Positions 45,766 to 55,419 of a DNA stretch of 64,000 bases are shown here, piece after piece. Every line of letters starts with the position of its first letter. The first letter of the stretch is position 1. A model generated the notes under the pieces. The model was not told the origin of the DNA. It saw nothing but the letters and a program-made list of their open reading frames with translations, and searched no databases. The DNA comes from JAJFHI01 sp050633705 (GTDB lineage: Bacteria > Pseudomonadota > Alphaproteobacteria > Rhizobiales > Hyphomicrobiaceae). The stretch spans positions 124,001 through 188,000 of the forward strand of contig JBOEGZ010000002.1 in assembly GCA_050633705.1 (NCBI GenBank), in the 5' to 3' direction. The position numbers were made by a program, and so were the translations under genes.

Positions 45766-46518
45766 TTAGATTCCAGACCGGCTACGTTCTAGGACCAAAA
45801 GTTGGCGTGCGGAATTGGCTGCCTCGAAACTTGCGCGAGCGATTTGGCTTACCAACACCAGAACAATTCCCGCAATTACCAGACCGACCGGCATCAAAAA
45901 CGTCAGCCAGCTCGCTGCCACTTCCCGCACGACTTCACCACCGCCAGCAGCCCCAGATGATCCGAGTCCGACAATCTCCAAAACCATTGCAATAACCCCG
46001 GTGACCATTGCGAGCCAGCCAAGAACCTGTGCCAATCGCATGGTGAACATTCCGCTTTTAAACGACAGCCGAACATCGGCAAGCTCATCACTATCGTAAC
46101 CATCATCACCTTGACCATGGTTGGATTGATTTGAAGGTGTGTGTGTTGTGGCTGGAGGCATTGAACGCTGTTGCGCCACAGTTCCGGTGGCAACTGAAGT
46201 GCCAACAGCGCGTGTTGCGACGGGCGCAACGCCATATCCTTGCTGCGGGGAAGCGTGGCTGGGTTCTGCTATACGCCCCTGTCCAACCGCTTGATGTGTC
46301 TGGGGCCTTAGGCCGTCAGATGTTGCAACCGGCGGCTGACGACCTGCATTGCCGATCCGCGCCAACCCCGCGCGTGCAGCTGCACCCACCTGCTCATGTG
46401 CGTAGTAGTGTGCCAAATGCGAATAGATCTGGTGCGCGTAAGCAAAGCGACCTTCAGATTCAGCCCGTTGGCCAAATCCCAAAATGTCGTGTGGGGTATA
46501 GTTTACGTGTTCAGTCAT
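45766..46518 (-). CDS. Hypothetical membrane protein with N-terminal helical repeat-like domain
   Basis: A 250-residue protein of no recognised family. Residues about 10-60 look like a TPR-type helix pair (GFGQRAESEGRFAYAHQIYSHLAHYYAHE). A low-complexity Gln/Ala/Thr/Pro region follows to about 130, an acidic stretch (GDDGYDSDELAD), then two membrane segments near 160-182 and 203-227. The start could be the ATG at 46518 or a TTG two codons upstream. Function unknown. Confidence 0.65.
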   Translation of the reverse strand: MTEHVNYTPHDILGFGQRAESEGRFAYAHQIYSHLAHYYAHEQVGAAARAGLARIGNAGRQPPVATSDGLRPQTHQAVGQGRIAEPSHASPQQGYGVAPVATRAVGTSVATGTVAQQRSMPPATTHTPSNQSNHGQGDDGYDSDELADVRLSFKSGMFTMRLAQVLGWLAMVTGVIAMVLEIVGLGSSGAAGGGEVVREVAASWLTFLMPVGLVIAGIVLVLVSQIARASFEAANSARQLLVLERSRSGI

Positions 46519-46657
46519 CAACAACGGTGCCAGGAATACGCGGCCAAAATTACGTCCAACAGAAACAACTATACCATCGTATTGCCGCTGTGTCCTGAGA
46601 TATCAGGCAGGCAAAACGCGCAATGTTGCGAGCCGGTAAATTTGTTGAGTTTGCAGA

Positions 46658-47449
46658 CTAGTTCGAATTGGCCGGCAGAACATGGCGCCCCTCGACGCCG
46701 CCTAAGAGTTGTAGATCCTCCACCGCGTCGACATCAACAAGGTTGCCAAGCGTCGAGACACGATAATTTTTCAGGTTTGCCATCGTATCTTCGAGCGCAT
46801 CTGAACTCGACCAACGAACTCCATAGAAAGCTTTGGGAATATTGGGTCGTCGCTTCATTCCGATAAGCCAATAACCACCGTCAGGTGCACGGCCGAACAC
46901 GGCATCATCACGCCCCAAGCGTCGAAAGGCTTGTTGAATATGCTTTACGCTTAGAGCTGGAACATCGGTGCCAACGATAACAACGGGGCCTGGCGGCAGC
47001 TCGTTAAAGATGCGTTGCATGCGGTGGCCAAGATCACCGCTACCTTGTGCAAAACGGTGCGCACCTTTCGGCCAAACCGAACGATCTATCGCTGCATCGG
47101 GTGTAACAGCGATGTAAGTCTCCCAACCTGGGTGATCTGCCAACCGAGCAAACAAAGCGTTCATCGAATTGCGATAAAACGATGTTGCGCGCACAACGCC
47201 TGCACCTTGCGCGAGGCGGGTTTTTACAAGACCGGCTTTTGGCTCCTTGACCATCAAAACGAGGCGCGGTGCAAACGTGCGTTGACCACTTTCGTGGCCC
47301 TGCGGTGCAGAAAGGTTATTTCCAACACCAGTCCAAGAATTAAGCTCCGCCTTCACAGGTGTTGGCTTCAAGTGCAATGGACGTCGGATCGGCTGACCGT
47401 TCCCTGCGACACCACTTTTGTAAAGTCTATGTCCGCGCAATTGATGCAT
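46658..47449 (-). CDS. DUF2064 / TIGR04282-type glycosyltransferase
   Basis: A 263-residue protein with a GT-A-like fold. LMVKEPKAGLVKTRLAQGAG, VVIVGTDVPAL and DAVFGRAPDGGYWLIGM are the TIGR04282 (DUF2064) signature. The family is often annotated as arsenosugar biosynthesis glycosyltransferase because it pairs with a TIGR04283 protein. Here that partner gene lies directly upstream on the same strand. The conserved part begins at about residue 65, so the first 60 residues are unusually long and the start is uncertain (TTG at 47476, ATG at 47449, or a later GTG). Confidence 0.82.
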   Translation of the reverse strand: MHQLRGHRLYKSGVAGNGQPIRRPLHLKPTPVKAELNSWTGVGNNLSAPQGHESGQRTFAPRLVLMVKEPKAGLVKTRLAQGAGVVRATSFYRNSMNALFARLADHPGWETYIAVTPDAAIDRSVWPKGAHRFAQGSGDLGHRMQRIFNELPPGPVVIVGTDVPALSVKHIQQAFRRLGRDDAVFGRAPDGGYWLIGMKRRPNIPKAFYGVRWSSSDALEDTMANLKNYRVSTLGNLVDVDAVEDLQLLGGVEGRHVLPANSN

Positions 47450-47616
47450 ACCGCTTCCACTCCCAACCTTCGCCAAACCTTTTGCCTCATAAACAGAGAC
47501 ACTCTGTGCGCGAGTTTAGCCATTTGTCAGGCCGTTGTGTGAACAACTAGCTGCGGCGGAAGATCACCGTCGCAGAAGCGACTGTTGCACACTCGATGGT
47601 CACTGCTGCTGAGATT

Positions 47617-48321
47617 TTAATCAGCGCTTTGCGAGCGATAAAAATTTGCAATTCGCGAAAGTGGCGTTTTCATAAAATACATCACCAGACAAGTTTGATT
47701 CCGTGCAATGCGTTTAGTGTACCCCTCGTCACGATATCTCACCGCGCTGGTGATGGCTTGTGAACGCAAAACCGAAATTCGTCTGCGGCCAATGCGCCGA
47801 ACAATGTCGACATCCTCCATCAGCGGCAACTCTTTATGCTCACCAAGCTCGCCGTACAATTGGCGCGAAATCAGCAAGCCTTGGTCGCCATACGGCAATC
47901 CTAATAGGGATGATCTGAACCCAACAAATTTTTCAACAACCCATGGAGCAAATCCATCATCATCCAATGCAAACCGAAATGCCGCCGCCTGCGGCGCACG
48001 TCGCCCGCTTTCTATTTTTTCGATAAAGCTCGCAACCTCCGCTTCCCAACCCGGTGAGAGAACCGTGTCAGCGTGCAAAAATAGCAGCCACTGAAATTTG
48101 GCGGCCTTTGCACCCATTTTGAGTTGCGCGCCACGATTGGCAGCCGTTTTCAAAATAATGCCACCAGATTGATCTGCAATTTTCAACGTCTGGTCTGTTG
48201 ATCCGCCATCAACAATGATGACCTCGCGTACAAGTCCCTCAATGACAGCCGGGACCAAAGCCGACAGCGTGCCAGCTAGATCTTGTTCTGCGTTCAATGT
48301 TGGGATTATGACAGAAATCAT
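47617..48321 (-). CDS. TIGR04283-type family 2 glycosyltransferase
   Basis: A 234-residue GT2 enzyme. It begins SVIIPTLNAEQDL, has the nucleotide-sugar motif VDGGSTDQT, the DxD equivalent LHADT, and the MEDVDIVRRI acceptor-site motif. This is the partner of the DUF2064 protein. The pair is named from arsenosugar gene clusters, but no arsenic gene (arsM, radical SAM arsenosugar enzyme) occurs here, so the product is unknown. Confidence 0.85.
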   Translation of the reverse strand: MISVIIPTLNAEQDLAGTLSALVPAVIEGLVREVIIVDGGSTDQTLKIADQSGGIILKTAANRGAQLKMGAKAAKFQWLLFLHADTVLSPGWEAEVASFIEKIESGRRAPQAAAFRFALDDDGFAPWVVEKFVGFRSSLLGLPYGDQGLLISRQLYGELGEHKELPLMEDVDIVRRIGRRRISVLRSQAITSAVRYRDEGYTKRIARNQTCLVMYFMKTPLSRIANFYRSQSAD

Positions 48322-48538
48322 CTCGTCTTCTTACCAACGATCCCAAGGCATACAAGTACGCCGCAAGATAAAATTCGTTTTGGCCAAAACCTCTGTTGCC
48401 TGCGGAATGGTATAGGTCGATAAATTGCATAAATGTTCTTCTTTTGTTCTGCATTTCGTGCTAAGTTTATCAGCAACCTCACGCCTCACTCTCCCGACCG
48501 CGAAAACAAGCCACAAGTTCTTTTTAGAAAGCGTTGCA

Positions 48539-49699
48539 ATGAAACAATCGCCAAACCAATTTGCAAAAACGTTTGTGCAAGACCCATGTGACCTGGAACG
48601 CAATAACGAACCGCAATCAATTGCCACCACACAAGTCGGCGAAGAACGTCGGCGCGGCCGAGGCGCACGATCAAACGCTAACGGTCGTTTCGAGCCCGAC
48701 GAACGCAATACATTTGACGACGGCTGGGAGAGCTTGGCCACACTTGACGATTTCAAAACCACCACCCAACCCGAAACCGTGCGAACGATCATCACGCGCA
48801 ACAACAGTCCGGACATTTCATTCGACCGGTCTATCAATCCCTATCGCGGTTGTGAACACGGCTGCATTTATTGTTTCGCTCGTCCGACACATTGCTATCT
48901 CGGGCATTCGGCTGGTCTCGATTTCGAAACGAAGCTGTATGCCAAAACCAATGCTGCAAAGGCACTTGAAAAAGAGCTGGCAAAGCCCGGATACACTCCC
49001 GACATTATTGCTCTTGGAGCCAACACCGATCCATACCAACCTATCGAACGGCGCGAAAAAATTACCCGCAGCATTCTCGAAGTCCTACAAGCAACGCAGC
49101 ATCCTGTTGGGATTGTCACCAAATCAGCAGGCGTTTTAAGAGACCTCGATATCCTATCGGAAATGGCAAAGGATGGTTTGGTCAAAGTCGCCCTTTCGGT
49201 TACAACGCTTGACCGCAAACTTGCGCGCGCTATGGAACCGCGCGCGGCAACACCCGATAAACGTATTGATACCATTGAGAAACTGAGCGCTGCTGGTGTT
49301 CCAGTTATGGTCATGGTCGCTCCCGTGATACCAGCGCTGAATGACCACGAGATCGAGGTCATTCTGAAACACTGCTATGAGGCCGGCGCACGCGAAGCTG
49401 GCTATGTCATGTTGCGATTACCGATTGAGCTAAAGCAGTTGTTTCGTGAATGGTTGGCAACGGACTATCCCGACCGGGCAAACCGAATTATCGGCCATAT
49501 CCAGTCAATGCACGGCGGCAAAGACTACTCCGCCGATTTCAGTCTGCGCCAAAAGGGGCAGGGGCCCTATGCCCGCCAGATCGCAAATCGCTTTTCACTG
49601 GCATCCAAACGCCTTGGCTTCAATCGCAATCGGCTTCGACTGCGAACAGATCTTTTTACCGCTCCTGTATCACCTGGCGCACAAATGAACTTGTTCTAG
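48539..49699 (+). CDS. PA0069-type radical SAM protein
   Basis: A 386-residue radical SAM enzyme. The cluster motif is C105-X3-C109-X2-C112 (GCEHGCIYC), preceded by SFDRSINPYRG. Further family features are LGANTDPYQPIER, TKSAGVLRDLDIL, the VAPVIPALND strand and the C-terminal DLFTAPVSPGAQMNLF. The substrate is unknown; SplB-like DNA-lyase relationships are remote. The ATG at 48539 is chosen from the AGAAAG seven bases upstream; the frame is open earlier. Confidence 0.9.
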   Translation: MKQSPNQFAKTFVQDPCDLERNNEPQSIATTQVGEERRRGRGARSNANGRFEPDERNTFDDGWESLATLDDFKTTTQPETVRTIITRNNSPDISFDRSINPYRGCEHGCIYCFARPTHCYLGHSAGLDFETKLYAKTNAAKALEKELAKPGYTPDIIALGANTDPYQPIERREKITRSILEVLQATQHPVGIVTKSAGVLRDLDILSEMAKDGLVKVALSVTTLDRKLARAMEPRAATPDKRIDTIEKLSAAGVPVMVMVAPVIPALNDHEIEVILKHCYEAGAREAGYVMLRLPIELKQLFREWLATDYPDRANRIIGHIQSMHGGKDYSADFSLRQKGQGPYARQIANRFSLASKRLGFNRNRLRLRTDLFTAPVSPGAQMNLF

Positions 49700-49825
49700 A
49701 TAAGTGCCACACCCCAACAACAAACGCGCAAAGCGCGTCGCATCGCCCCGTTGTCTTGTTGAAAATGTGGCGTGTACCTAAGCCCAAGCATTGATGCATT
49801 CAACTGAAGCGAACAAGCTTTGCAA

Positions 49826-50470
49826 ATGAGCAAATCCGATTCGCGGCAAAAGCCGAATTTTGACATTGAACGTTTTGAGCTTGGCAACATTGGTGGACCC
49901 ATCGCTGGTGTGGATGAAGCTGGTCGTGGCCCCTGGGCTGGACCGGTCGTTGCTGCAGCTGTCGTGCTTGACCCCGATAACTTGCCAGACGGTCTTGATG
50001 ATTCCAAACAACTGAAAGAAAGCAAACGCGAACAGCTTTTCGATGTGATCATGAACTCGGCTGACGTCGGGATCGGCATTGCAACTGTCGAACGCATCGA
50101 TCGCGACAACATCCTTGCCGCCACCATGTGGGCTATGGCTGAAGCTGTTCATGGTCTCGAGATCTCACCGCGCCTGACACTCGTCGATGGCAACCGCGCA
50201 CCTCAGCTAAACGGCCTAACCCGCACCATCATAAAAGGCGACGCAACCTCTATCTCTATTTCGGCAGCTTCAATCATCGCCAAAGTGACCCGCGACCGCA
50301 TGATGGTCTCCATGGGTACGGCCCACCCCGGCTACGGATTTGAAAAGCACAAGGGTTACGGAACCAAGATACATCAAGATGCCCTGGCCAAACTTGGCGT
50401 GTGTGAACACCACCGCAAATCATTCAAGCCGATCAAACTCGCGTTAACCACAAAGCGCAACGGCTCATAG
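49826..50470 (+). CDS. rnhB: Ribonuclease HII
   Basis: A 214-residue endonuclease that cuts RNA in RNA-DNA hybrids and single ribonucleotides in DNA. The active-site motif GVDEAGRGPWAGPVVAAAVVL gives Asp30 and Glu31. DDSKQLKESKR, the third acidic motif LVDGNRAP, and the GDATSISISAASIIAKVTRDRMM helix are all present. Its stop codon directly abuts the stop codon of the convergent antiporter gene, with no space for a terminator. Confidence 0.96.
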   Translation: MSKSDSRQKPNFDIERFELGNIGGPIAGVDEAGRGPWAGPVVAAAVVLDPDNLPDGLDDSKQLKESKREQLFDVIMNSADVGIGIATVERIDRDNILAATMWAMAEAVHGLEISPRLTLVDGNRAPQLNGLTRTIIKGDATSISISAASIIAKVTRDRMMVSMGTAHPGYGFEKHKGYGTKIHQDALAKLGVCEHHRKSFKPIKLALTTKRNGS

Positions 50471-52168
50471 CTATACGAACGACAACAGCAGCACGGCCCC
50501 AAGCATCACCGTTGTCCAAAACGCCATAGTGCCGGTCGGCCAAGTTCGACCGAATATACCTTCAGGGCCATGCGTATCGGCAAGCTTGTCGCGAGACAAT
50601 CCGGCTACGGCTTTGGTCAGGCGCGTAATAATTCCGTAGATCCAGGCAAAAACGGCATCAAGACTACTGGCCACTGCCTTGCCCAGCATTCGCCACAGCC
50701 AGTCGAAATCTAATGTGATGGTCTCAGTGCGTTTGAGCCAATGCAACATCAGGAAGAATGCCAAACCTGAGAACAACAGCAACTGCAGTTGATAGACGAC
50801 ATGGGCAAACGTGTACGGCACGTAGTTCGTCGCAAACGGTAAAATATCATAGAGCAGCCGAGGGAATATACCAAGGACAACGCAAACGACAGCTAAACCG
50901 ACCATCGCAGCACGCATGTTCCATGGTGGCTCTTCAGGTCGCATTCCAGAATCTTTCTGAAAGAATACAAACCAAGGAAATTTGATACCAGCGTGCAAAA
51001 ACACACCCGCCGACGCGGCCGCCAACAAGAACCAGACCAGTGCCAGATGTGCTTCACCTGCCGCTTCAGAAATCATCGACTTGGCAACAAAACCCGAAGT
51101 CAAAGGAAATGCTGAGATTGCCAATGCACCAATAATCCCGCATGTCGCCGTCAACGGCATCGTCCGGAACAACCCACCAAGATCGGTGCACTTGGTTTTT
51201 CCAGTCATCAACATCACAGAACCCGCCGACATCAACAACAAGGCCTTGTAGATGATATGTGCGAAGGCATGTGCGGTCGCACCGTTTAAGGCCATTTCTG
51301 AACCGATCCCAACAGCGACAACCATAAAACCGACCTGGTTGACGATTGAGTAGGCCAAGATACGCCGCATGTCATTTTCCAGGATCGCCCAAATGATCCC
51401 GTAAAAGACCATGAACAAACCGATGGGAATTAGAATTTCAGTCCCAGGGAATCCACGAATGAGAACGTAAACGGCCGTTTTTGTTGTAAAGGCGGATAGA
51501 AACACCATGCCCGACCATGATGAAGCCGGATAAGCATCTGGCAGCCAGGCGGAAAGTGGTGGTGCACCAACGTTGACGAGAAAGCCCGCGAGAATAAGCA
51601 TGCGGGGTACCGTTGAAACATCCATGGCCTGGAATGTGGTGGACCCCGTGGCTGCGATCTCTCCTGCAACACCGGCCATAAACAACACACCGCCCAACAT
51701 ATGGATGGCGCCATACCGCATACCAGCTTTTAGCCCGCCGCCACCGCCGCACCAAATGACAAACGTCGAGGCAACCGCCATAATCTCCCAGAAGATAAAG
51801 ACGGTGATTAAGTCACCGGAAAATGTCACGCCAATGGCACTGCCGGCATAGACAAAAGCTGCCGCCAGTTCGAGCGTATTCTTTTGATTGAGAGCAAACA
51901 AGCCACCAGCAAAAGCCATCATCGCGAACACAGTCGCAAAAGCGCGACCCAGACGTGTGCCTTCTGAAAGGATGAGATTTTGGCCAAGAAAGCTCGTTAC
52001 GACCTGCGCACCATCACCGGTTGTCCAAATCAACCATAGGGTCAAAACCGGGGCTGTGAGCAACAACACCGTGCGCATGGCGTTCGTGCGCAAGGCCAAC
52101 ATCACAAGGCCAGCTGCGATCAAAACGAATCCTGGAGGAATGAGAATGTCAGCGATCATAGTAGTCAT
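50471..52168 (-). CDS. Mrp-type antiporter subunit D-like protein (third copy)
   Basis: A 565-residue proton-pumping membrane protein of the NuoL/M/N-MrpA/D superfamily with about 14 membrane helices. TFSGDLITVFIFWEIMAVAS and AFAHIIYKALLLMSAGSVML supply the conserved Glu and Lys of the channel, and LAGFLVNVGAPPLSAWLPDAYP is the discontinuous-helix segment. It is the last gene of the ten-gene operon and starts 20 bases inside the gene before it. A C-terminal extension of about 90 residues with a final membrane helix distinguishes it from the two other D-like proteins. Confidence 0.9.
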   Translation of the reverse strand: MTTMIADILIPPGFVLIAAGLVMLALRTNAMRTVLLLTAPVLTLWLIWTTGDGAQVVTSFLGQNLILSEGTRLGRAFATVFAMMAFAGGLFALNQKNTLELAAAFVYAGSAIGVTFSGDLITVFIFWEIMAVASTFVIWCGGGGGLKAGMRYGAIHMLGGVLFMAGVAGEIAATGSTTFQAMDVSTVPRMLILAGFLVNVGAPPLSAWLPDAYPASSWSGMVFLSAFTTKTAVYVLIRGFPGTEILIPIGLFMVFYGIIWAILENDMRRILAYSIVNQVGFMVVAVGIGSEMALNGATAHAFAHIIYKALLLMSAGSVMLMTGKTKCTDLGGLFRTMPLTATCGIIGALAISAFPLTSGFVAKSMISEAAGEAHLALVWFLLAAASAGVFLHAGIKFPWFVFFQKDSGMRPEEPPWNMRAAMVGLAVVCVVLGIFPRLLYDILPFATNYVPYTFAHVVYQLQLLLFSGLAFFLMLHWLKRTETITLDFDWLWRMLGKAVASSLDAVFAWIYGIITRLTKAVAGLSRDKLADTHGPEGIFGRTWPTGTMAFWTTVMLGAVLLLSFV

Positions 52169-52430
52169 CCGGCCGTTTCAATAAGACACCAAGGGCCTTC
52201 GCCCCCACCACTAAAATTACGCAGGACACAAAACCAAACCACGCACCAAAGCCAAATGTGCCATCAATCCCGAAGTGGGGATGATGCTCAACAACGAGAT
52301 CGAGCAGCACCAAAACTGCAAGCCCAACACACGATCCAATCCACAGCTTGCGAATTGTCGTGGCCTGCACCAGCCAATGCGTTTTGTCAGGCGGCACAAT
52401 TTTTACTGAGACATCGTTGTGATCATTCAT
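52149..52430 (-). CDS. Small membrane protein of the antiporter operon
   Basis: A 93-residue protein with two membrane segments (about 28-48 and 60-84) and a polar N-terminus (VSVKIVPPDKTHW). It overlaps both neighbours (4 and 20 bases), so it is firmly part of the operon. It matches none of the seven classical Mrp subunits that I recognise. It may be an accessory subunit. Confidence 0.75.
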   Translation of the reverse strand: MNDHNDVSVKIVPPDKTHWLVQATTIRKLWIGSCVGLAVLVLLDLVVEHHPHFGIDGTFGFGAWFGFVSCVILVVGAKALGVLLKRPDDYYDR

Positions 52431-53926
52431 GGTTGGCTAACCGCTCCCACCGTTTGTTCCGCCAAGGCCAGCAACACCTCGGGAAACAGGAATAACCCGA
52501 TTGTTGCCGCCGCCGTGACCGACAATGCCAACACCATCAGCCATGGCGCTTCACCATGATCCAGCTCTGGGTTTACAACATCAGACACATGGTCGGGTTT
52601 TGCAAAAAAGGCGCGAATGACGATCGGCAAAAAGTAAGCTGCATTCAAAACTGTCGAAGCGATGATAACACCAACGGGCAACCACTGTTGGGTCTCCATT
52701 GCGCCCGACAACATAAACCATTTGCCAAGAAAGCCTGTTGTTGGCGGCAATCCAATCATCGCCAACGCACCGATGGTAAAAGCAGTCATCGTCCAAGGCA
52801 TTTTCCAGCCAATGCCGTCCAACTGGCTCACCTCGGTTTTGCGAGCAGCGGTGTAAATTGAGCCGGCGGCAAAGAACAATGTGATCTTTGCAACCGCATG
52901 ACCGGCAATATGAATGACAGCGCCAATCACAGAGATCGGTGTCAAAATTGCCGTCGCCAGCACAACATAAGACAACTGAGAAATCGTCGAATAAGCCAAG
53001 CGCTTCTTCAAATTATCTTGACGCAAGGCGACCAATGAAGCGGCAATCACTGTAAAACTCGCGATAGCGAGGAACCAAGTGGTGTCACTCGTACGGGTCA
53101 GTGTTTCAATGCCAAAGATGTAGACAACCACCTTCACCACCGTGAACACACCGGCCTTCACAACGGCGACAGCATGCAACAAAGCACTGACCGGTGTCGG
53201 CGCCACCATCGCGGCTGGCAGCCAATAATGCACCGGCATAACGGCGGCTTTACCAATGCCGTAAACAAACAGCGCCAATAGCCCGCCCATCAGCGCCCCA
53301 TTGAGTTTGCCGTCCAGAATGCCACCTGGGGTAAAGTCGAGCGTTCCCGCAACGCTGTATGTGATGATAACGGCTGGCAACAAAAGCAACATTGAAGTGC
53401 CCATCAGTATGAGCAGATATTTGCGCCCAGCGGCTTTCGCGTCGTCGCTGCCTTTGTGCGTCACAAGTGGGTAAGTCACCAATGTCAGCACTTCGTAGAA
53501 CAAAAACAGCGTGAACAAATTCGCAGAGAAGGCCAATGCCATAGTTGCCGCAATCGCAACGGCGAAACATACATAGAATTGTGTTTGGCGCGGTTCGTTA
53601 TTGGCCCGCATATAGCCAATGGAATAAATCGAATTCACAAGCCATAACGTTCCGGCAACAAGGGCGAACAGCATACCAAGCGGTTCGAGCCTAAAGGCAA
53701 CTTTCAGCCCTGCGACGATTTCAAACCCGGCAATCTCCGGGCGACCGCCAGCCAAAACGGTTGGCAGCAAGCTCCACACGATAATCGCCAATACAAGAGC
53801 AGCTATCAGCGTCACGCCTTCGCGCAGGTTTTTCCATTCAGAAAACACCGGTATGAATGTCGCTGCCGCAAACGGCACCAACATCGCAGCCAACATTAGA
53901 GTTTCAGGGGCCCACGCCAGCATCAC
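52427..53926 (-). CDS. Mrp-type antiporter subunit D-like protein (second copy)
   Basis: A 499-residue membrane protein of the MrpD/NuoM/N family with about 14 helices. LFTLFLFYEVLTLVTYPLVTH, AVMPVHYWLPAAMVAPTPVSALLHAVAVVKAG and the HIAGHAVAKITLFFAAG lysine helix match proton-channel motifs. Translational overlaps of 4 bases on both sides show tight coupling. Confidence 0.92.
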   Translation of the reverse strand: MMLAWAPETLMLAAMLVPFAAATFIPVFSEWKNLREGVTLIAALVLAIIVWSLLPTVLAGGRPEIAGFEIVAGLKVAFRLEPLGMLFALVAGTLWLVNSIYSIGYMRANNEPRQTQFYVCFAVAIAATMALAFSANLFTLFLFYEVLTLVTYPLVTHKGSDDAKAAGRKYLLILMGTSMLLLLPAVIITYSVAGTLDFTPGGILDGKLNGALMGGLLALFVYGIGKAAVMPVHYWLPAAMVAPTPVSALLHAVAVVKAGVFTVVKVVVYIFGIETLTRTSDTTWFLAIASFTVIAASLVALRQDNLKKRLAYSTISQLSYVVLATAILTPISVIGAVIHIAGHAVAKITLFFAAGSIYTAARKTEVSQLDGIGWKMPWTMTAFTIGALAMIGLPPTTGFLGKWFMLSGAMETQQWLPVGVIIASTVLNAAYFLPIVIRAFFAKPDHVSDVVNPELDHGEAPWLMVLALSVTAAATIGLFLFPEVLLALAEQTVGAVSQP

Positions 53927-55419
53927 TTCAGCCCTCCAAGCAAGGCTTCCGCAACGCTTCCTGCAACACCAACTGAGAAGCTTGTATCAAGCCCGAGGTA
54001 GATTGTTGCCGCCGCTAACACCAAAAGGGGCAACAACATCGACCACGGTGGATCACTTGTTTCTGCCACCGCCGTTGAAGGCTCTCTAAAGTAGGCCACC
54101 TCCACGACGCGGCCGATATAGACAACCGCCAACAACGAACTGGCAACGATCAAGAACACCAACGTCGTCATCCCAGCATCAATTGCACCAACCGCCAGGT
54201 ACCATTTGGAAACAAAGCCTGCCGTACCGGGAACGCCCATCAGACCGAGGCCTGCAACAACGAAGGCTGCCATCGTGATCGGCATTTTTCGCCCAATACC
54301 TGCCAGACTTCCCAACCGCATCACACCAGCTTGATAGGCGATTGCCCCAAGCGCCAGGAACAACGCCGTTTTCATAACAGCATGATTTAAGATATGGACC
54401 AGTGATCCCGTAAGTCCGGATTGGTTTGCCAACGCAATGCCAAGAGTAATGTAGCCAATTTGAGCGACCGAAGAGTACGCCAACATGCGTTTGACGTTTT
54501 GCTCAAACACGGCCGCCAGAGAGGCAACGAACATCGCGGCGACAGACAATACAAGAAAGATTTCTTGAACCGGCAGTGTTGAGAATGCGATTGCCGCACC
54601 AAACACCGAAAACAACATCCGCAGCAACAGACAGATTGCGACTTTTGTTGCCGTTCCTGCCAAAAACGACGTTGCAAATGAAGGGGCGTAGGCATAGGCA
54701 TTTGGCAACCAAACATGAAGCGGAAAGAGAGCCAATTTCAAGCTGACACCCGTAATAATGAATGCCATCGACATCAAAATGGTGCGCATCTGATCACCCG
54801 AAGCGTCAGACAAACGCGATGAGATATCGGCAAAATTCAAACTACCGGTCGCAAGGTAGAGCCCGCCGATGCCGATCACATAAAGTGTCGCGCCAATCGT
54901 TCCCATGATGAGATACTGATAAGCCGCCAAAAGTGATCGCCGATGCGGCCCCATTGCGATCAACACGTAAGTCGCCAACGAAGAGACTTCGAGAAACACA
55001 AACGCATTAAATGCATCGCCTGTCGCTGCAATGCCAAGCAAACCTGCCAAACACAACAGATACATGGTGTAGTACCAGGCTTGATTATGTTTTGCGACTT
55101 CATCGGCAACCGAACGGCGCGCAAACGGCAACGTGACAGCGCCCATCAACGAAACAACGAAAATTACGAAAGCGCCGAGTTTATCAATTCGATACTCAAT
55201 GCCAAATGGCGGCTCCCACCCCCCCATATGGTAGCTAAGAACTGGGTCAGACGTCATCACCTGCCACAACATCGCACCTGCCATCACAGGCAGGAGCCAG
55301 GATATGACTAAGGTTACCGACCAGGCCCAGGATCCTCGACGCATGAACGCCGTGATCAGCGCGCCAAACAAAGGCAACAGAACTTGCAGCACCGGCAGGT
55401 GCGAAGAAATACTGCTCAT
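53923..55419 (-). CDS. Mrp-type antiporter subunit D-like protein (first copy)
   Basis: A 498-residue MrpD-family membrane protein. GDAFNAFVFLEVSSLATYVLIA, LKLALFPLHVWLPNAYAYAPSFATSFLAGTATKVA and HILNHAVMKTALFLALGAI carry the usual Glu, His and Lys channel residues. It directly follows the MrpC gene, the normal place of MrpD. Confidence 0.93.
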   Translation of the reverse strand: MSSISSHLPVLQVLLPLFGALITAFMRRGSWAWSVTLVISWLLPVMAGAMLWQVMTSDPVLSYHMGGWEPPFGIEYRIDKLGAFVIFVVSLMGAVTLPFARRSVADEVAKHNQAWYYTMYLLCLAGLLGIAATGDAFNAFVFLEVSSLATYVLIAMGPHRRSLLAAYQYLIMGTIGATLYVIGIGGLYLATGSLNFADISSRLSDASGDQMRTILMSMAFIITGVSLKLALFPLHVWLPNAYAYAPSFATSFLAGTATKVAICLLLRMLFSVFGAAIAFSTLPVQEIFLVLSVAAMFVASLAAVFEQNVKRMLAYSSVAQIGYITLGIALANQSGLTGSLVHILNHAVMKTALFLALGAIAYQAGVMRLGSLAGIGRKMPITMAAFVVAGLGLMGVPGTAGFVSKWYLAVGAIDAGMTTLVFLIVASSLLAVVYIGRVVEVAYFREPSTAVAETSDPPWSMLLPLLVLAAATIYLGLDTSFSVGVAGSVAEALLGGLK

